A stretch of 64,000 nt of DNA from SVTX01 sp045585895. GTDB taxonomy: Bacteria > Bacillota > Clostridia > Oscillospirales > CAG-272. The stretch is taken from contig JAZMZI010000011.1 of the NCBI GenBank assembly GCA_045585895.1, positions 9,230 through 73,229 of the forward strand. Direction: 5' to 3'. Positions 34,781 through 43,272 of the stretch are shown here, in pieces (the first letter of the stretch is position 1; each line of letters begins with the position of its first letter). A program made the translations under genes and the position numbers. A model generated the notes under the pieces. The model was given only the letters and a program-made list of their open reading frames with translations. It made no database searches and was not told the DNA's origin.

Positions 34781-35728
34781 TTAAGCATTATTTTGTTCTG
34801 CGGTTTTCTTTTTCTCGGTCTTGCGCTTCTTCTTGCGGAATATTGCCTTGACTATGACAAGGACAACGACGGCGAATATGATCGCAACTATGCCGACGGG
34901 AAGAAGGACGGGTGTTACCGCCGCCAAAACGATGGCGATACCTTGGGCAAGCGTGACCGAAACGTCGAGACCTCCGAGAAAAGCGTCCTTAAGCTCGGTG
35001 AAAAAGTCTTTTTCTTCCTCGGCTTCGGTATATTCCTCAACCTCTGATACGTAGAGATGCACCGTTGAGTAGGCTACCTTGTTGTCGTAAAGCTTAAGCT
35101 GGGTTTTGTAGGATTCGATCTCCTCAATGACCGAATAGAGCTGATCCTGAAGGCGGAGCATTGTGTCGACGTCCTTGTAATCTGTGTAATTGTCGTACAT
35201 TTTTTGCAGAGATTCCTTTTGAAGCTCAAGCACCTCTATCCTCGACTGGATATCGTAGTATTGATTGGTAACCTCGTCCATATTGGAAGAGGAGCTTGTG
35301 ACGTTGAGCATTCCGCCGATCTCGCGGTTGAACTCGTCAAAACGGTCTGCGGGGATACGGATGGTAAAATTTGCGTATCTTTTCGTTTCTTCGCCGTTTG
35401 AATTGAGGCTTTTGCCGCTGACCGTGGAGCTTTCGATATATCCTCCGACGTCGTTGCAGAGTGCGGTGATAGCGTCGATACATTCGTCGAATTTCGTGGT
35501 TTCTGCGTTGACGGTGGCGGTGCGGATGATCTTGCGAGAGTATTCTCCCTCATTTTCCTTTAACGAAGTGTCGTTGAGGTCGAGATCGACGGCGCTGCCC
35601 GCTTCGGGAGATTTGTTGGGATAAGACTCAAAGCCGTCCGCCTTGCCGTCTTTGGCATTGCAGGCGGTAAAGAGCGAGAGAGTGATAAGTATTGCAATGA
35701 TTGCCGCTAAAATTTTGTAAGATTTCAT
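34781..35728 (-). CDS. DUF4349 domain lipoprotein
   Basis: 315 residues. A lipoprotein signal ends at LFTAC (Cys23). The DUF4349 domain (about 65-285) begins RKIIRTATVNAETTKFDECI and contains a coiled-coil stretch (about 160-215) and the VAYSTVHLYVSE segment. A strong C-terminal transmembrane helix (about 262-292) and a basic KKKRKTEKKK tail follow. Function is unknown; the family is often found near cell-envelope or stress genes. A ribosome site, AGAAAGG, precedes the ATG. Confidence 0.85.
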   Translation of the reverse strand: MKSYKILAAIIAILITLSLFTACNAKDGKADGFESYPNKSPEAGSAVDLDLNDTSLKENEGEYSRKIIRTATVNAETTKFDECIDAITALCNDVGGYIESSTVSGKSLNSNGEETKRYANFTIRIPADRFDEFNREIGGMLNVTSSSSNMDEVTNQYYDIQSRIEVLELQKESLQKMYDNYTDYKDVDTMLRLQDQLYSVIEEIESYKTQLKLYDNKVAYSTVHLYVSEVEEYTEAEEEKDFFTELKDAFLGGLDVSVTLAQGIAIVLAAVTPVLLPVGIVAIIFAVVVLVIVKAIFRKKKRKTEKKKTAEQNNA

Positions 35729-36057
35729 ATTTGTAACCTTTCTGCCGCAAAGCGACCGTTTTTTAGGGAGATCTTTCCCCTTCTACTTATAAAGTCGCTG
35801 ATTTTTCGGAAAGGTTACGGAATTTCGGGAAAAAATTGAAAAATTTTCCGTTTTTATTTGCAGTCCTGTTTATCGTACACCTATCGCGATAAAATATAAG
35901 TGTAAAGCCGATGGCGGCGACGCGTTTTAGGTTTCGTTTCTTTTTTTTCTCACTTTTCTTTTATCACTTTTTTCTCTCTTTCTTTCGGCGCTTTGGTTTA
36001 CCTGCCACGCCCGTTTCGCGTCGTCGCTCTCGGCTGTCTCTTGAAAGGAGCTTTGTT
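35729..36057. other. Intergenic region between divergent genes, no gene seen
   Basis: AT-rich and T-rich sequence. It must contain the promoters of the DUF4349 gene and the 36058 gene, but no pair of boxes is convincing. An open frame from 35911 reads into the downstream gene, but its Phe/Arg-rich translation (RFRFRFFFFSLFFYHFF) and the strong ribosome site at 36058 argue against coding. Confidence 0.5.
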
Positions 36058-36639
36058 ATGTATAAATACTATAACGCCCATCCTAAAGGATTTTGGGTTG
36101 ACGATTGCATTGACCGCGCCATTGCGGTCGCCACCAGAATGGAGTATAGCGAGGTCAAGGACGGACTTTGTGAGCAAAATCGAATAGATCAGGAGAGAGG
36201 TTTGGCTACTTCCAAAGACCCGAGACGTTTTCTTGAGGACTCTCTCGGCGCAAAAAGGTTCGTGTTTTCAAACCGCGGGCCTTGGAAAATGACCGCCGAA
36301 AGGTTCAGCAAGAGCTACAGAAACGGAAGATATATCCTTGATATGGGTTGGCACTTTGCCGCCTGCGTCAACGGTGTGTTGCTCGATACTTGGGATCCCA
36401 GTGACGAGACCGTGCGCGCCGCTTATCTCGTCACACCCGTAAAAGACGAGCAGAAGATCACTCTGCGATTCTGTTATACCGTGTCAAAGGTGACCGACGA
36501 TGAAACCAGTGTCACTTTTTACGACGGGAACGGCAGATCCACGGCTAAAACTCTTTCAAAGGATGATGCCGAAAATTATATCGAGAGCCTTAAAAGGCGC
36601 GGTTATCCCGATATGACGGATGCGCGCGAATGGCTTTGA
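36058..36639 (+). CDS. Hypothetical protein, possible papain-like cysteine-protease fold
   Basis: 193 residues starting MYKYYNAHPKGFWVDDCIDR after a perfect GAAAGGAG. No family is recognised with certainty. The order of an N-terminal Cys followed by a helix (DDCIDRAIAVAT), a later GWHFAACVNG, and LLDTWDPSD is how Cys, His and Asp/Asn are arranged in papain-like or NlpC/P60-like enzymes. It has no signal peptide, so it would act in the cytoplasm. It is a single gene ending at a strong terminator. The fold suggestion is inference from spacing only. Confidence 0.55.
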   Translation: MYKYYNAHPKGFWVDDCIDRAIAVATRMEYSEVKDGLCEQNRIDQERGLATSKDPRRFLEDSLGAKRFVFSNRGPWKMTAERFSKSYRNGRYILDMGWHFAACVNGVLLDTWDPSDETVRAAYLVTPVKDEQKITLRFCYTVSKVTDDETSVTFYDGNGRSTAKTLSKDDAENYIESLKRRGYPDMTDAREWL

Positions 36640-36659
36640 TCTGATGCAATGATACGTAA

Positions 36660-36691
36660 AAACTCCCCGAAACGTTCGGTTTCGGGGAGTG
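36660..36691. terminator. Bidirectional terminator
   Basis: A 12-base stem ACTCCCCGAAAC / GTTTCGGGGAGT with a 5-base loop. The minus strand continues in GTTTTTA, so it best serves the sialidase-like gene but also closes the 36058 gene. Confidence 0.8.
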
Positions 36692-36697
36692 ATTGTT

Positions 36698-38077
36698 TTA
36701 AAGGAGGTTTCTGAAATCCTCAATTCTGTGGAAGGTGGAATAATTTGCGTCGTGGTAGTTCCTTGCATTGTTCATCGACGTGCGGCAGAGATATATGATA
36801 TCGTCTCCTTCGATTTCAAAATCAACGTATTGAAATCCAACCTTGGAGGGGGCGTCGTGCCTTCGGTCGATGAGATCGCAGACCGTCTCCCAAGTCTCAA
36901 GGTCGCTTGAAGCTACGAGGGAAAGAAGATTCCTTGCCGTTTTTGGCTCGTCGATGCGTCGGCTGATGATCGAAAGATATTTCCCGCTTACCGTGTCTTT
37001 TTTTATCATGAATTTAGAGAGATTTCCGTCAAAATTTATTGCGTGAGAGTATTTGAGAGGCGCATCGGGATCGTCGTCGACGAGAAACGCCAATATCTTC
37101 TTTTCGGCTTGGGTCTGGTAGCGCATTATGTTGTAAAGTCTGCCGTCGGGAGCGACCGTAAGCGTGCCTTCGATATTTCCGTGTCTGCCGTCGGGGGCTG
37201 CGCCGACCCAATTGGGGTCGTGAACCACGGGAGGGGTAAAGTGCCAGTTTTCGGGATCGAGAAGGTCTGCGTTTTCGTCGCAGGACATTACCATAGCGCC
37301 GTGAAAATAACCCTTGTCGAGCCAGCTGCCCCATTCGAGGGTTTCGTAAACCCGTCCGTTGTGGCAAACTACGTTTTGAGGGTTTTTATGGATGCCCGAA
37401 TACCCCTCTTTTCCGTTTGAACCGCGCAGAAGAGTGACGGGAGATGAAAAGCTCTTGCCACCGTCCTCGCTCTTACCGATAAGCAGGTCGCCGTATTCGG
37501 TAGATACGGAAAGCATATAAAGCTCGCCCTTGTGGATGAAGAGCTTGCCCCAGAAACAGGGCATAAGCTCGCATTGATAGTGCCAGCTTTTTCCGTCGTC
37601 GTCAGAACGGAAAACAAGGGTAAGATTCTGCGGTGACTCTCCTTTGAAAACGTCCATTGATGCCAGCAGATGACCGTCGGGATGACGGACGAGGGAAGGG
37701 GAGCAGAGCGCGCGACCGGAAAAGGCGTAGCAAGAGTCGTCGGGGTGGAGATAGTTGACGACTGTTCCTACGGTAGCGGCGCAACGCGCCAGACGGACAC
37801 GGCTTTTTTTATCGCCTGATGTGACGTAAAATTCATAATCGTTTTCGCTTTCAAGTCTCTCGATATCATATTCGTATTCTTGTGTATTGCCGCAAAAAAC
37901 GAATTCTTCGCTGCCTCTTTTGCGGCAGAAAATTTCATATTTACAACCCTCGCCAAGGGGCAGCCATTCGAGATGAATAGCGTTTTCGGAGGGAGCTATA
38001 CGGCAGATATAAATCTCTCCGACCTCCCATAAAAACGGGCGGTATGGTGCGTAGCTCCATTTAGTGCAACCTATCAT
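36698..38077 (-). CDS. Sialidase-like BNR/Asp-box protein (cytoplasmic)
   Basis: 459 residues from the ATG at 38077 (MIGCTKWSYAPYRPF) with AAAGGATC upstream; a longer frame to 38167 overlaps the next gene and is rejected. A short fibronectin-like N-terminus (about 20-95) precedes a six-bladed propeller with Asp boxes SDDDGKSW and SEDGGKSF. There is no signal peptide. It lies 76 bases downstream of an aldolase-like gene and probably shares its operon. A role in hydrolysing or isomerising an imported sugar acid is inferred; true sialidase activity is uncertain because the Arg triad could not be assigned. Confidence 0.7.
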   Translation of the reverse strand: MIGCTKWSYAPYRPFLWEVGEIYICRIAPSENAIHLEWLPLGEGCKYEIFCRKRGSEEFVFCGNTQEYEYDIERLESENDYEFYVTSGDKKSRVRLARCAATVGTVVNYLHPDDSCYAFSGRALCSPSLVRHPDGHLLASMDVFKGESPQNLTLVFRSDDDGKSWHYQCELMPCFWGKLFIHKGELYMLSVSTEYGDLLIGKSEDGGKSFSSPVTLLRGSNGKEGYSGIHKNPQNVVCHNGRVYETLEWGSWLDKGYFHGAMVMSCDENADLLDPENWHFTPPVVHDPNWVGAAPDGRHGNIEGTLTVAPDGRLYNIMRYQTQAEKKILAFLVDDDPDAPLKYSHAINFDGNLSKFMIKKDTVSGKYLSIISRRIDEPKTARNLLSLVASSDLETWETVCDLIDRRHDAPSKVGFQYVDFEIEGDDIIYLCRTSMNNARNYHDANYSTFHRIEDFRNLL

Positions 38078-38153
38078 TTTTTGATCCTTTCGATTTGGAA
38101 GATGATTTTGTTGTAAAAATCGCTGGTGAATCGACAAAATATAAACAATATGT

Positions 38154-39083
38154 TTAAAAAACAACAATATGTTCCAAATAGTCGCTTGCTTTTTTCATCT
38201 GCTCTACACAACTCTTGGCATAATCGGTCATAATGCCGCCGTCGGGCTTTCTCGTGATAAGCTCGGTCTCAATACCTCGGAGAGTCATATTGTATTTAGC
38301 CGTGAGGGGGTAGGGAAGACCGCCCTCGATAAAGCCGAACGTGCCGATGAACGACTGGATAAGCTCTGCCTTTTCGGGCTCTTTGCGGAAATTGTTGCCG
38401 AGCCATGCGTAAAGCTTAGGATGGAAATTGCACATTATTCCGCAATATCCCCGAGCGCCCAAACGCAGACTTTCAAGCAGAGTTTGACAGTTTGCGTTAA
38501 GAAGCTGAAATTCACTGCCTTCAAGCTGACGGCAACGCTCTGCGATCAATGCGGCATCACAACAGGTGTCCTTCATATAGTGGAATCTGCCCGTGGACAG
38601 CGCCCAATCAAGAATTTTTGGTGTCACTAATCTTTTGTAAGGGTAAGGGCATTCGTAGAATCCCAGCTTCGCTTCGGGAGGGAGCTTTGCCAGCAGCTTT
38701 TCAGCGTTGGCGATAAAAACGTCGTCTCCCTCGTTGTTGATGTCGAGGCGGTTGGTTATGAGAATGAGCGCGTCGGTACCGCTCTCGTATACGGCGCAAA
38801 GCTCCTTTGCCTGTTCTTCAAGCGTGTTGGATACGTGTCCGGAAGACACCACCGTAAATGGGCGGTCGCCATTCGCTTCAAGTTCCTTTGCTCTCGCGTA
38901 AACTCTGCGGTTAAGCTCTATGCGCTCCTCAAGAGTGAGGAAAAAAATCTCACTGGATTGGCAAACGGCAAAAATTCCGTCGATGCCACTATTATAATAA
39001 AAATCAACGTATTTTTCTGCTGTTTCAAAATCAACAGAGCCGTCTTTTTTGTAAGGTGTTATCATCGTGGTGAAAATATTCAT
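38154..39083 (-). CDS. Dihydrodipicolinate synthase / N-acetylneuraminate lyase family aldolase
   Basis: 309 residues from the ATG at 39083 (MNIFTTMITPYKKDGSVDF). A TIM-barrel class I aldolase: the Schiff-base Lys lies in FHYMKDTCCD and the catalytic Tyr in GFYECPYPYKR. The GTTGE loop of DapA is replaced by CQSSE, so lysine synthesis is unlikely and a sugar-acid substrate is more probable. The downstream sialidase-like gene and the divergent AraC regulator support a small catabolic operon. The start is preceded by AGGACGGTGA. Confidence 0.8.
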   Translation of the reverse strand: MNIFTTMITPYKKDGSVDFETAEKYVDFYYNSGIDGIFAVCQSSEIFFLTLEERIELNRRVYARAKELEANGDRPFTVVSSGHVSNTLEEQAKELCAVYESGTDALILITNRLDINNEGDDVFIANAEKLLAKLPPEAKLGFYECPYPYKRLVTPKILDWALSTGRFHYMKDTCCDAALIAERCRQLEGSEFQLLNANCQTLLESLRLGARGYCGIMCNFHPKLYAWLGNNFRKEPEKAELIQSFIGTFGFIEGGLPYPLTAKYNMTLRGIETELITRKPDGGIMTDYAKSCVEQMKKASDYLEHIVVF

Positions 39084-39107
39084 AAGGTCACCGTCCTTTC
39101 CATGTTG

Positions 39108-39136
39108 ATTATACAACAAATCAAGAATAATTTCAA
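39108..39136 (-). promoter_or_regulatory. Promoter of the aldolase/sialidase-like operon
   Basis: On the minus strand TTGAAA (39136-39131), 17 bases, TATAAT (39113-39108), 25 bases before the ATG at 39083. Confidence 0.75.
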
Positions 39137-39178
39137 TACGTAATTTAGGACTTAATTTTATATTTTTCGGACATCCGA

Positions 39179-39207
39179 TTGACATTCTTCCGGAAATCTT
39201 ATATAAT
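39179..39207 (+). promoter_or_regulatory. Promoter of the AraC-type regulator gene
   Basis: TTGACA (39179-39184), 17 bases, TATAAT (39202-39207): perfect consensus. It is divergent from the aldolase promoter, the usual arrangement for a local regulator. Confidence 0.8.
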
Positions 39208-39253
39208 CAAATTGTATGAATTTTAGCTATAACGCTTTGTTTCAGAGGTTTTT

Positions 39254-40126
39254 ATGAAGATATTATACCGTCAAAGTACGAATAGTGATAAGGAAGTAAG
39301 CGTTCTTGCGCGTCACGGCGTAAATAATTGCTATTTTAAATCGATAAAGCAAACGTCGGGTGAAGGGATCGGTACTAAAAAGCGACATTCTCACACAGGA
39401 TTTGAATTTCATATTATGATCGACGGTAAGCAGTGCTACGAGACCGAAAGCGGTGTTTTTATGCTTGAAGGCGGTAATGTCTTTGCCGTTCCCAAGGGTG
39501 TCAGACATTCGCTTTCGTCCTGCGATCACCCCGTTAAAAAGTACGCCTTTACTTTTGCGCTCGATAAGGGGGCGTTTGAGCTTGAAGGCTTGTCGAAGTG
39601 TGTTTTATTCCCGATATCCGAAAGGGTCTTGTCTAATATACGAACCGTTGAAACCCTTGATAAGGATTCGGATTTTAAAGCAGTATTGATAGAGAATATA
39701 GTTTTTGAAACTGTCTGCCTGCTTTTAAATGAGCTTGGAGTCAGATCTGTTTCACAGGTCGCTTGTGAAGAAGATCCATACTTGAATAAAGACAAGGACG
39801 AACGCGTTGAGCTTGCCATTCAGTTTATCAAGGACAATATTGAGTCTCCCTTGCAGGTCGGAGAGGTGGCGTCCTACTGCTATATAAGCGAAAAGCAGCT
39901 TAACAGATTGTTTTTGAAGGATACCGATACTACCGTCGCGGCGTATATCCGACGTGAGAGAATGAAGAGGATAGAAGAACTGCTTTCAACTGCAGATCTT
40001 TCGCTTTCCGAGATAAGCGAACGCTTTAATTTCCCGACGGAGCACGGATTTAATCTGTTTTTCAAGAAAAATAACGGTATGCCTCCCGGCGAATACCGTA
40101 AAATGACAAAGAACGGCAAGGATTGA
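39254..40126 (+). CDS. AraC-family transcriptional regulator
   Basis: 290 residues. An N-terminal cupin-like sensor domain (KKRHSHTGFEFHIMIDGKQ, then NVFAVPKGVRHSL) is followed by a C-terminal double helix-turn-helix (about 185-285, with LNRLFLKDTDTTVAAYIRRE and FNLFFKKNNGMPPGEYRK). The two-domain plan is that of sugar-responsive activators. Its divergent position suggests that it controls the aldolase/sialidase-like genes; the ligand is unknown. Its stop codon lies in the loop of a terminator shared with valS. Confidence 0.9.
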   Translation: MKILYRQSTNSDKEVSVLARHGVNNCYFKSIKQTSGEGIGTKKRHSHTGFEFHIMIDGKQCYETESGVFMLEGGNVFAVPKGVRHSLSSCDHPVKKYAFTFALDKGAFELEGLSKCVLFPISERVLSNIRTVETLDKDSDFKAVLIENIVFETVCLLLNELGVRSVSQVACEEDPYLNKDKDERVELAIQFIKDNIESPLQVGEVASYCYISEKQLNRLFLKDTDTTVAAYIRRERMKRIEELLSTADLSLSEISERFNFPTEHGFNLFFKKNNGMPPGEYRKMTKNGKD

Positions 40127-40143
40127 CCTTGCCGTTCTTTTCC
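40109..40143. terminator. Bidirectional terminator overlapping the araC stop
   Basis: AAGAACGGCAAGG / CCTTGCCGTTCTTT with a 5-base loop containing the stop codon of the regulator. It serves the convergent regulator and valS. Confidence 0.88.
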
Positions 40144-40151
40144 GTATAAAA

Positions 40152-42797
40152 TTAACCTAATTTAGAGATAGCTGCGAGGATACCGTCGAGGTTTTCGCGG
40201 TATTTAGCCATCTTTGCCTTTTCGCCCTCAACGACTGCGGCGGGAGCCTTGGCTACGAAGCCTTGGTTGGAGAGCTTTTTCTCGATCCTCTCGATCTCGC
40301 CTTCAAGCTTCTTCTTTTCGCCCTCAAGTCTTGCCTTTTCCTTCTCAAAGTCGATAATGTCGGACAAAGGAAGGAAGATGGTAGCGGAGTCGGTGATGAT
40401 CTGGAGAGCATTGTCTGCGCTGACCTCTGTTTCCGCGAATGCGTCTGCTACGATAAGTTCGGAAGCGGATGCGAGGCGGGCGAAGAACGCCTCGGCAGAC
40501 GCGAAGATGTCCTGATACTTGGTAGCAAGGTAGACCTTTGCTTTCTTGGATGGAGGAACGTTCATTTCGCTTCTTCTCGCGCGGATAGCCTTGATGGCGT
40601 CGATTATCTTGGTCATCTTCTCGGCGTCGGCAGTGAAGTTAAGAGCCGCAGAAGCTTTGGGATATTCGCTTATCATAATGCTTTCCGCATCGCGGGGAAG
40701 TGCCTGATAAATTTCCTCGGTGATGAAGGGCATAAAGGGATGGAGGAGCTTGAGGATGCCCTCAAGAACGTATGCGATGACGTTCTGGCAAACTGCGTTC
40801 GCCTCGGTGTCCTTTTCGTTAAGACGCGCCTTGGCAAGCTCGATGTACCAGTCGCAGAAGATGTCCCATGCGAAGCTGTAGATAGCGCCGAGAGCAACGC
40901 CGACCTCGAAGTTGTCGAGGTTGGTAACTACGTTTTCGCAGAGGGAGTTGAACTCGTTAAGAATCCACTTGTCTTCAAGAGCAAGCTTGTCGGTCTCGGG
41001 AAGCTTTATCTCATCAATGGTGAGGTTCATTCTAACGAATCTCGACGCGTTCCAGAGCTTATTTGCAAAGTTTCTTGCCGCCTCTATCTTTTCGTCGGAG
41101 AATCTCATATCGTTTCCGGGGGAGTTGCCGGTTGCAAGAGCGAATCGGAGCGCGTCTGCACCGTACTGCTTGATGATTTCAAGGGGGTCGATACCGTTTC
41201 CGAGAGACTTGGACATTTTTCTGCCCTGCGCGTCTCTGACGAGACCGTGAATGAATACGGTGGAGAAGGGTTTCTCGTCCATATGCTCAAGACCCGAGAA
41301 GATCATAAAGAATACCCAGAAGGTGATGATGTCGTAGCCGGTTACGAGAACGTCGGTGGGGTAATATCTCTTGAGATCCTCGGTGTTTTCGGGCCAGCCG
41401 AGAGTAGAGAAGGGCCAAAGAGCCGAGGAGAACCAGGTGTCAAGCACGTCATCGTCCTGTCTTACCTTTGCGCCGCACTTGGGGCACTTCTCAATGTCGG
41501 TCTTGGAGACCGTCATCTCGCCGCACTCGTCGCAATAGAAGGCGGGAATTCTGTGACCCCACCAGAGCTGACGGGAGATGCACCAGTCGAGGATGTTGTT
41601 CATCCAGTTGAAATAGTTCTTGGAGAAGCGCTCGGGAACGAAGTTGATGCTGCCGTTCTCGACCGCCTCGATAGCGGGAGCGGCGAGGGGCTTCATCTTA
41701 ACGAACCACTGGTCGCTGGTCATAGGCTCAACCGTAGTGCCGCAACGGTAGCAAACGCCAACGTTGTGGTCGTGAGGCTCGGTCTTAACGAGGTAGCCCT
41801 CCGCCTCGAGGTCGGCAACCAGCGCCTTACGGCAGGCATATCTGTCCATACCCTCGTACTTGCCCGCGTATGCGTTCATCGTAGCGTCGTCGTTCATGAC
41901 CTTGATCTGCTCAAGGTTGTGTCTCTGACCGACCATGAAGTCGTTGGGGTCGTGTGCGGGGGTGATCTTAACGCAACCCGTACCGAAGCCGATCTCAACG
42001 TAATCGTCGGCGATAACGGGTATCTCGCGGTTTACTATGGGAAGAAGAACCTTCTTTCCAATAAGGTGCTTGGTGTTTTCGTCCTCGGGGTTGACCGCAA
42101 CGGCGGTATCACCGAACATGGTCTCGGGACGGGTGGTAGCTACCTCGACGTAGCCGTCTTCACCGATAATGGGGTACTTGATGTGCCAGAAGTTGCCGGG
42201 CTGATCCTTATACTCAACCTCTGCGTCGGAAAGAGCCGTCAAGCAACGGGGGCACCAGTTGATGATACGGTATCCGCGATAGATGAGTCCCTTGTTATAA
42301 AGGTTTACGAACACCTCGCGAACTGCCTTGGAGCAGCCTTCGTCCATGGTAAATCTCTGTCTCGTCCAGTCGCAGGAAGCGCCCAGCTTCTTGAGCTGGC
42401 TTGTGATGCGAGCCTCATAGGTGTCCTTCCAGCCCCAGACGCGTTCGAGAAATTTTTCACGACCGAGGTCGTATCTTGTAAGTCCCTCGTCAACGCGGAG
42501 TCTTTCCTCGACCTTGATCTGCGTTGCAATGCCGGCGTGGTCGGTGCCGGGTACCCAAAGAGTGTTGAAGCCCTGCATTCTCTTGTAACGTACGAGGATA
42601 TCCTGTAAGGTCTCGTCAAGGGCGTGACCCATATGGAGCTGACCCGTGACGTTTGGAGGGGGAATAACTATGGAGAAAGAGGGGTTATTGTTATTTTTGT
42701 CGGGTGTGAAGTAACCCTTTTCACACCACTCGGCGTAGATTCTGTCCTCAAAATCGGAGGGAGAATACGTCTTTGGTAATTCGTTGTAGGAATTCAT
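40152..42797 (-). CDS. valS: Valyl-tRNA synthetase
   Basis: Class I synthetase, 881 residues. The HIGH signature is HMGH (55-58) in PPPNVTGQLHMGHALDE; the KMSKS loop is at about residue 527. The editing (CP1) domain contains VATTRPETMFGDTAVAVNP. A zinc-finger-like CPKCGAKVRQDD and a C-terminal coiled coil (about 800-880, KKKLEGEIERIEKKL) are typical of ValRS. ATG with AAAGGA upstream. Expression is controlled by the T-box leader just upstream. Confidence 0.98.
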   Translation of the reverse strand: MNSYNELPKTYSPSDFEDRIYAEWCEKGYFTPDKNNNNPSFSIVIPPPNVTGQLHMGHALDETLQDILVRYKRMQGFNTLWVPGTDHAGIATQIKVEERLRVDEGLTRYDLGREKFLERVWGWKDTYEARITSQLKKLGASCDWTRQRFTMDEGCSKAVREVFVNLYNKGLIYRGYRIINWCPRCLTALSDAEVEYKDQPGNFWHIKYPIIGEDGYVEVATTRPETMFGDTAVAVNPEDENTKHLIGKKVLLPIVNREIPVIADDYVEIGFGTGCVKITPAHDPNDFMVGQRHNLEQIKVMNDDATMNAYAGKYEGMDRYACRKALVADLEAEGYLVKTEPHDHNVGVCYRCGTTVEPMTSDQWFVKMKPLAAPAIEAVENGSINFVPERFSKNYFNWMNNILDWCISRQLWWGHRIPAFYCDECGEMTVSKTDIEKCPKCGAKVRQDDDVLDTWFSSALWPFSTLGWPENTEDLKRYYPTDVLVTGYDIITFWVFFMIFSGLEHMDEKPFSTVFIHGLVRDAQGRKMSKSLGNGIDPLEIIKQYGADALRFALATGNSPGNDMRFSDEKIEAARNFANKLWNASRFVRMNLTIDEIKLPETDKLALEDKWILNEFNSLCENVVTNLDNFEVGVALGAIYSFAWDIFCDWYIELAKARLNEKDTEANAVCQNVIAYVLEGILKLLHPFMPFITEEIYQALPRDAESIMISEYPKASAALNFTADAEKMTKIIDAIKAIRARRSEMNVPPSKKAKVYLATKYQDIFASAEAFFARLASASELIVADAFAETEVSADNALQIITDSATIFLPLSDIIDFEKEKARLEGEKKKLEGEIERIEKKLSNQGFVAKAPAAVVEGEKAKMAKYRENLDGILAAISKLG

Positions 42798-42841
42798 TTT
42801 TTCGTTCCTTTCAATATATTTTCTTGAATTTTAAACAAAAT

Positions 42842-43084
42842 AAAAAATCCTGATATGAAAAACATATCAGGACGTAAAAATACGCGGTACCACCTAATTT
42901 ACACTTCAAAAGTGTCACTCAAAGGCTTTAACGTTGCCACCGTTGCGAGCTACACGGAAAACTCTTTCACCCACACCGCTCGCGAGCTACCTTCAGTCAA
43001 TCTCTGTACGCGCTCACACCGCCCGCGCGCTCTCTGAAAAAGGGAAATGACTTACTCCTCTCGGTCAAAGCGTTTTATATTTTA
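42842..43084 (-). promoter_or_regulatory. T-box leader (tRNA-Val-sensing riboswitch) of valS
   Basis: On the minus strand the leader has the stem I elements AGTAAGTCA and AGAGAG with a distal GGCGGTGTGA, a likely valine specifier GUA (in TGAAGGTAGC), and the T-box sequence GGTGGTACCGCG (42894-42883). The terminator stem is TCCTGATATG / CATATCAGGA (42872-42848) with a T-run. Uncharged tRNA-Val would stabilise the antiterminator and switch valS on. The specifier assignment is less sure than the T-box itself. Confidence 0.92.
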
Positions 43085-43090
43085 CGATAT

Positions 43091-43119
43091 ATTATAACAT
43101 TGGCTTATTGTTTTGTCAA
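43091..43119 (-). promoter_or_regulatory. Promoter of the valS T-box transcript
   Basis: On the minus strand TTGACA (43119-43114), 17 bases, TATAAT (43096-43091): perfect consensus, placing +1 near 43084. Confidence 0.85.
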
Positions 43120-43203
43120 TAGCTTTTGATAATTTTACCCAAATTTGCGTTATGATCTTCCGAAAACCTACTTGCTTATATGCAATAAATATAAATAAAC
43201 ATC

Positions 43204-43232
43204 TTGATTAATCACTTTCTTTGTGATATAAT
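43204..43232 (+). promoter_or_regulatory. Promoter of the LysR regulator gene
   Basis: TTGATT (43204-43209), 17 bases, TATAAT (43227-43232), 41 bases before the start. Confidence 0.65.
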
Positions 43233-43272
43233 ATAAAATCATAGATATCAGACTGTAAAGTGAGGGATGACG

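Noticed and set aside
40263..42608. 781-codon plus-strand open frame opposite valS
   Set aside because: ValRS motifs on the minus strand are unequivocal; the plus-strand product is a shadow caused by codon bias.
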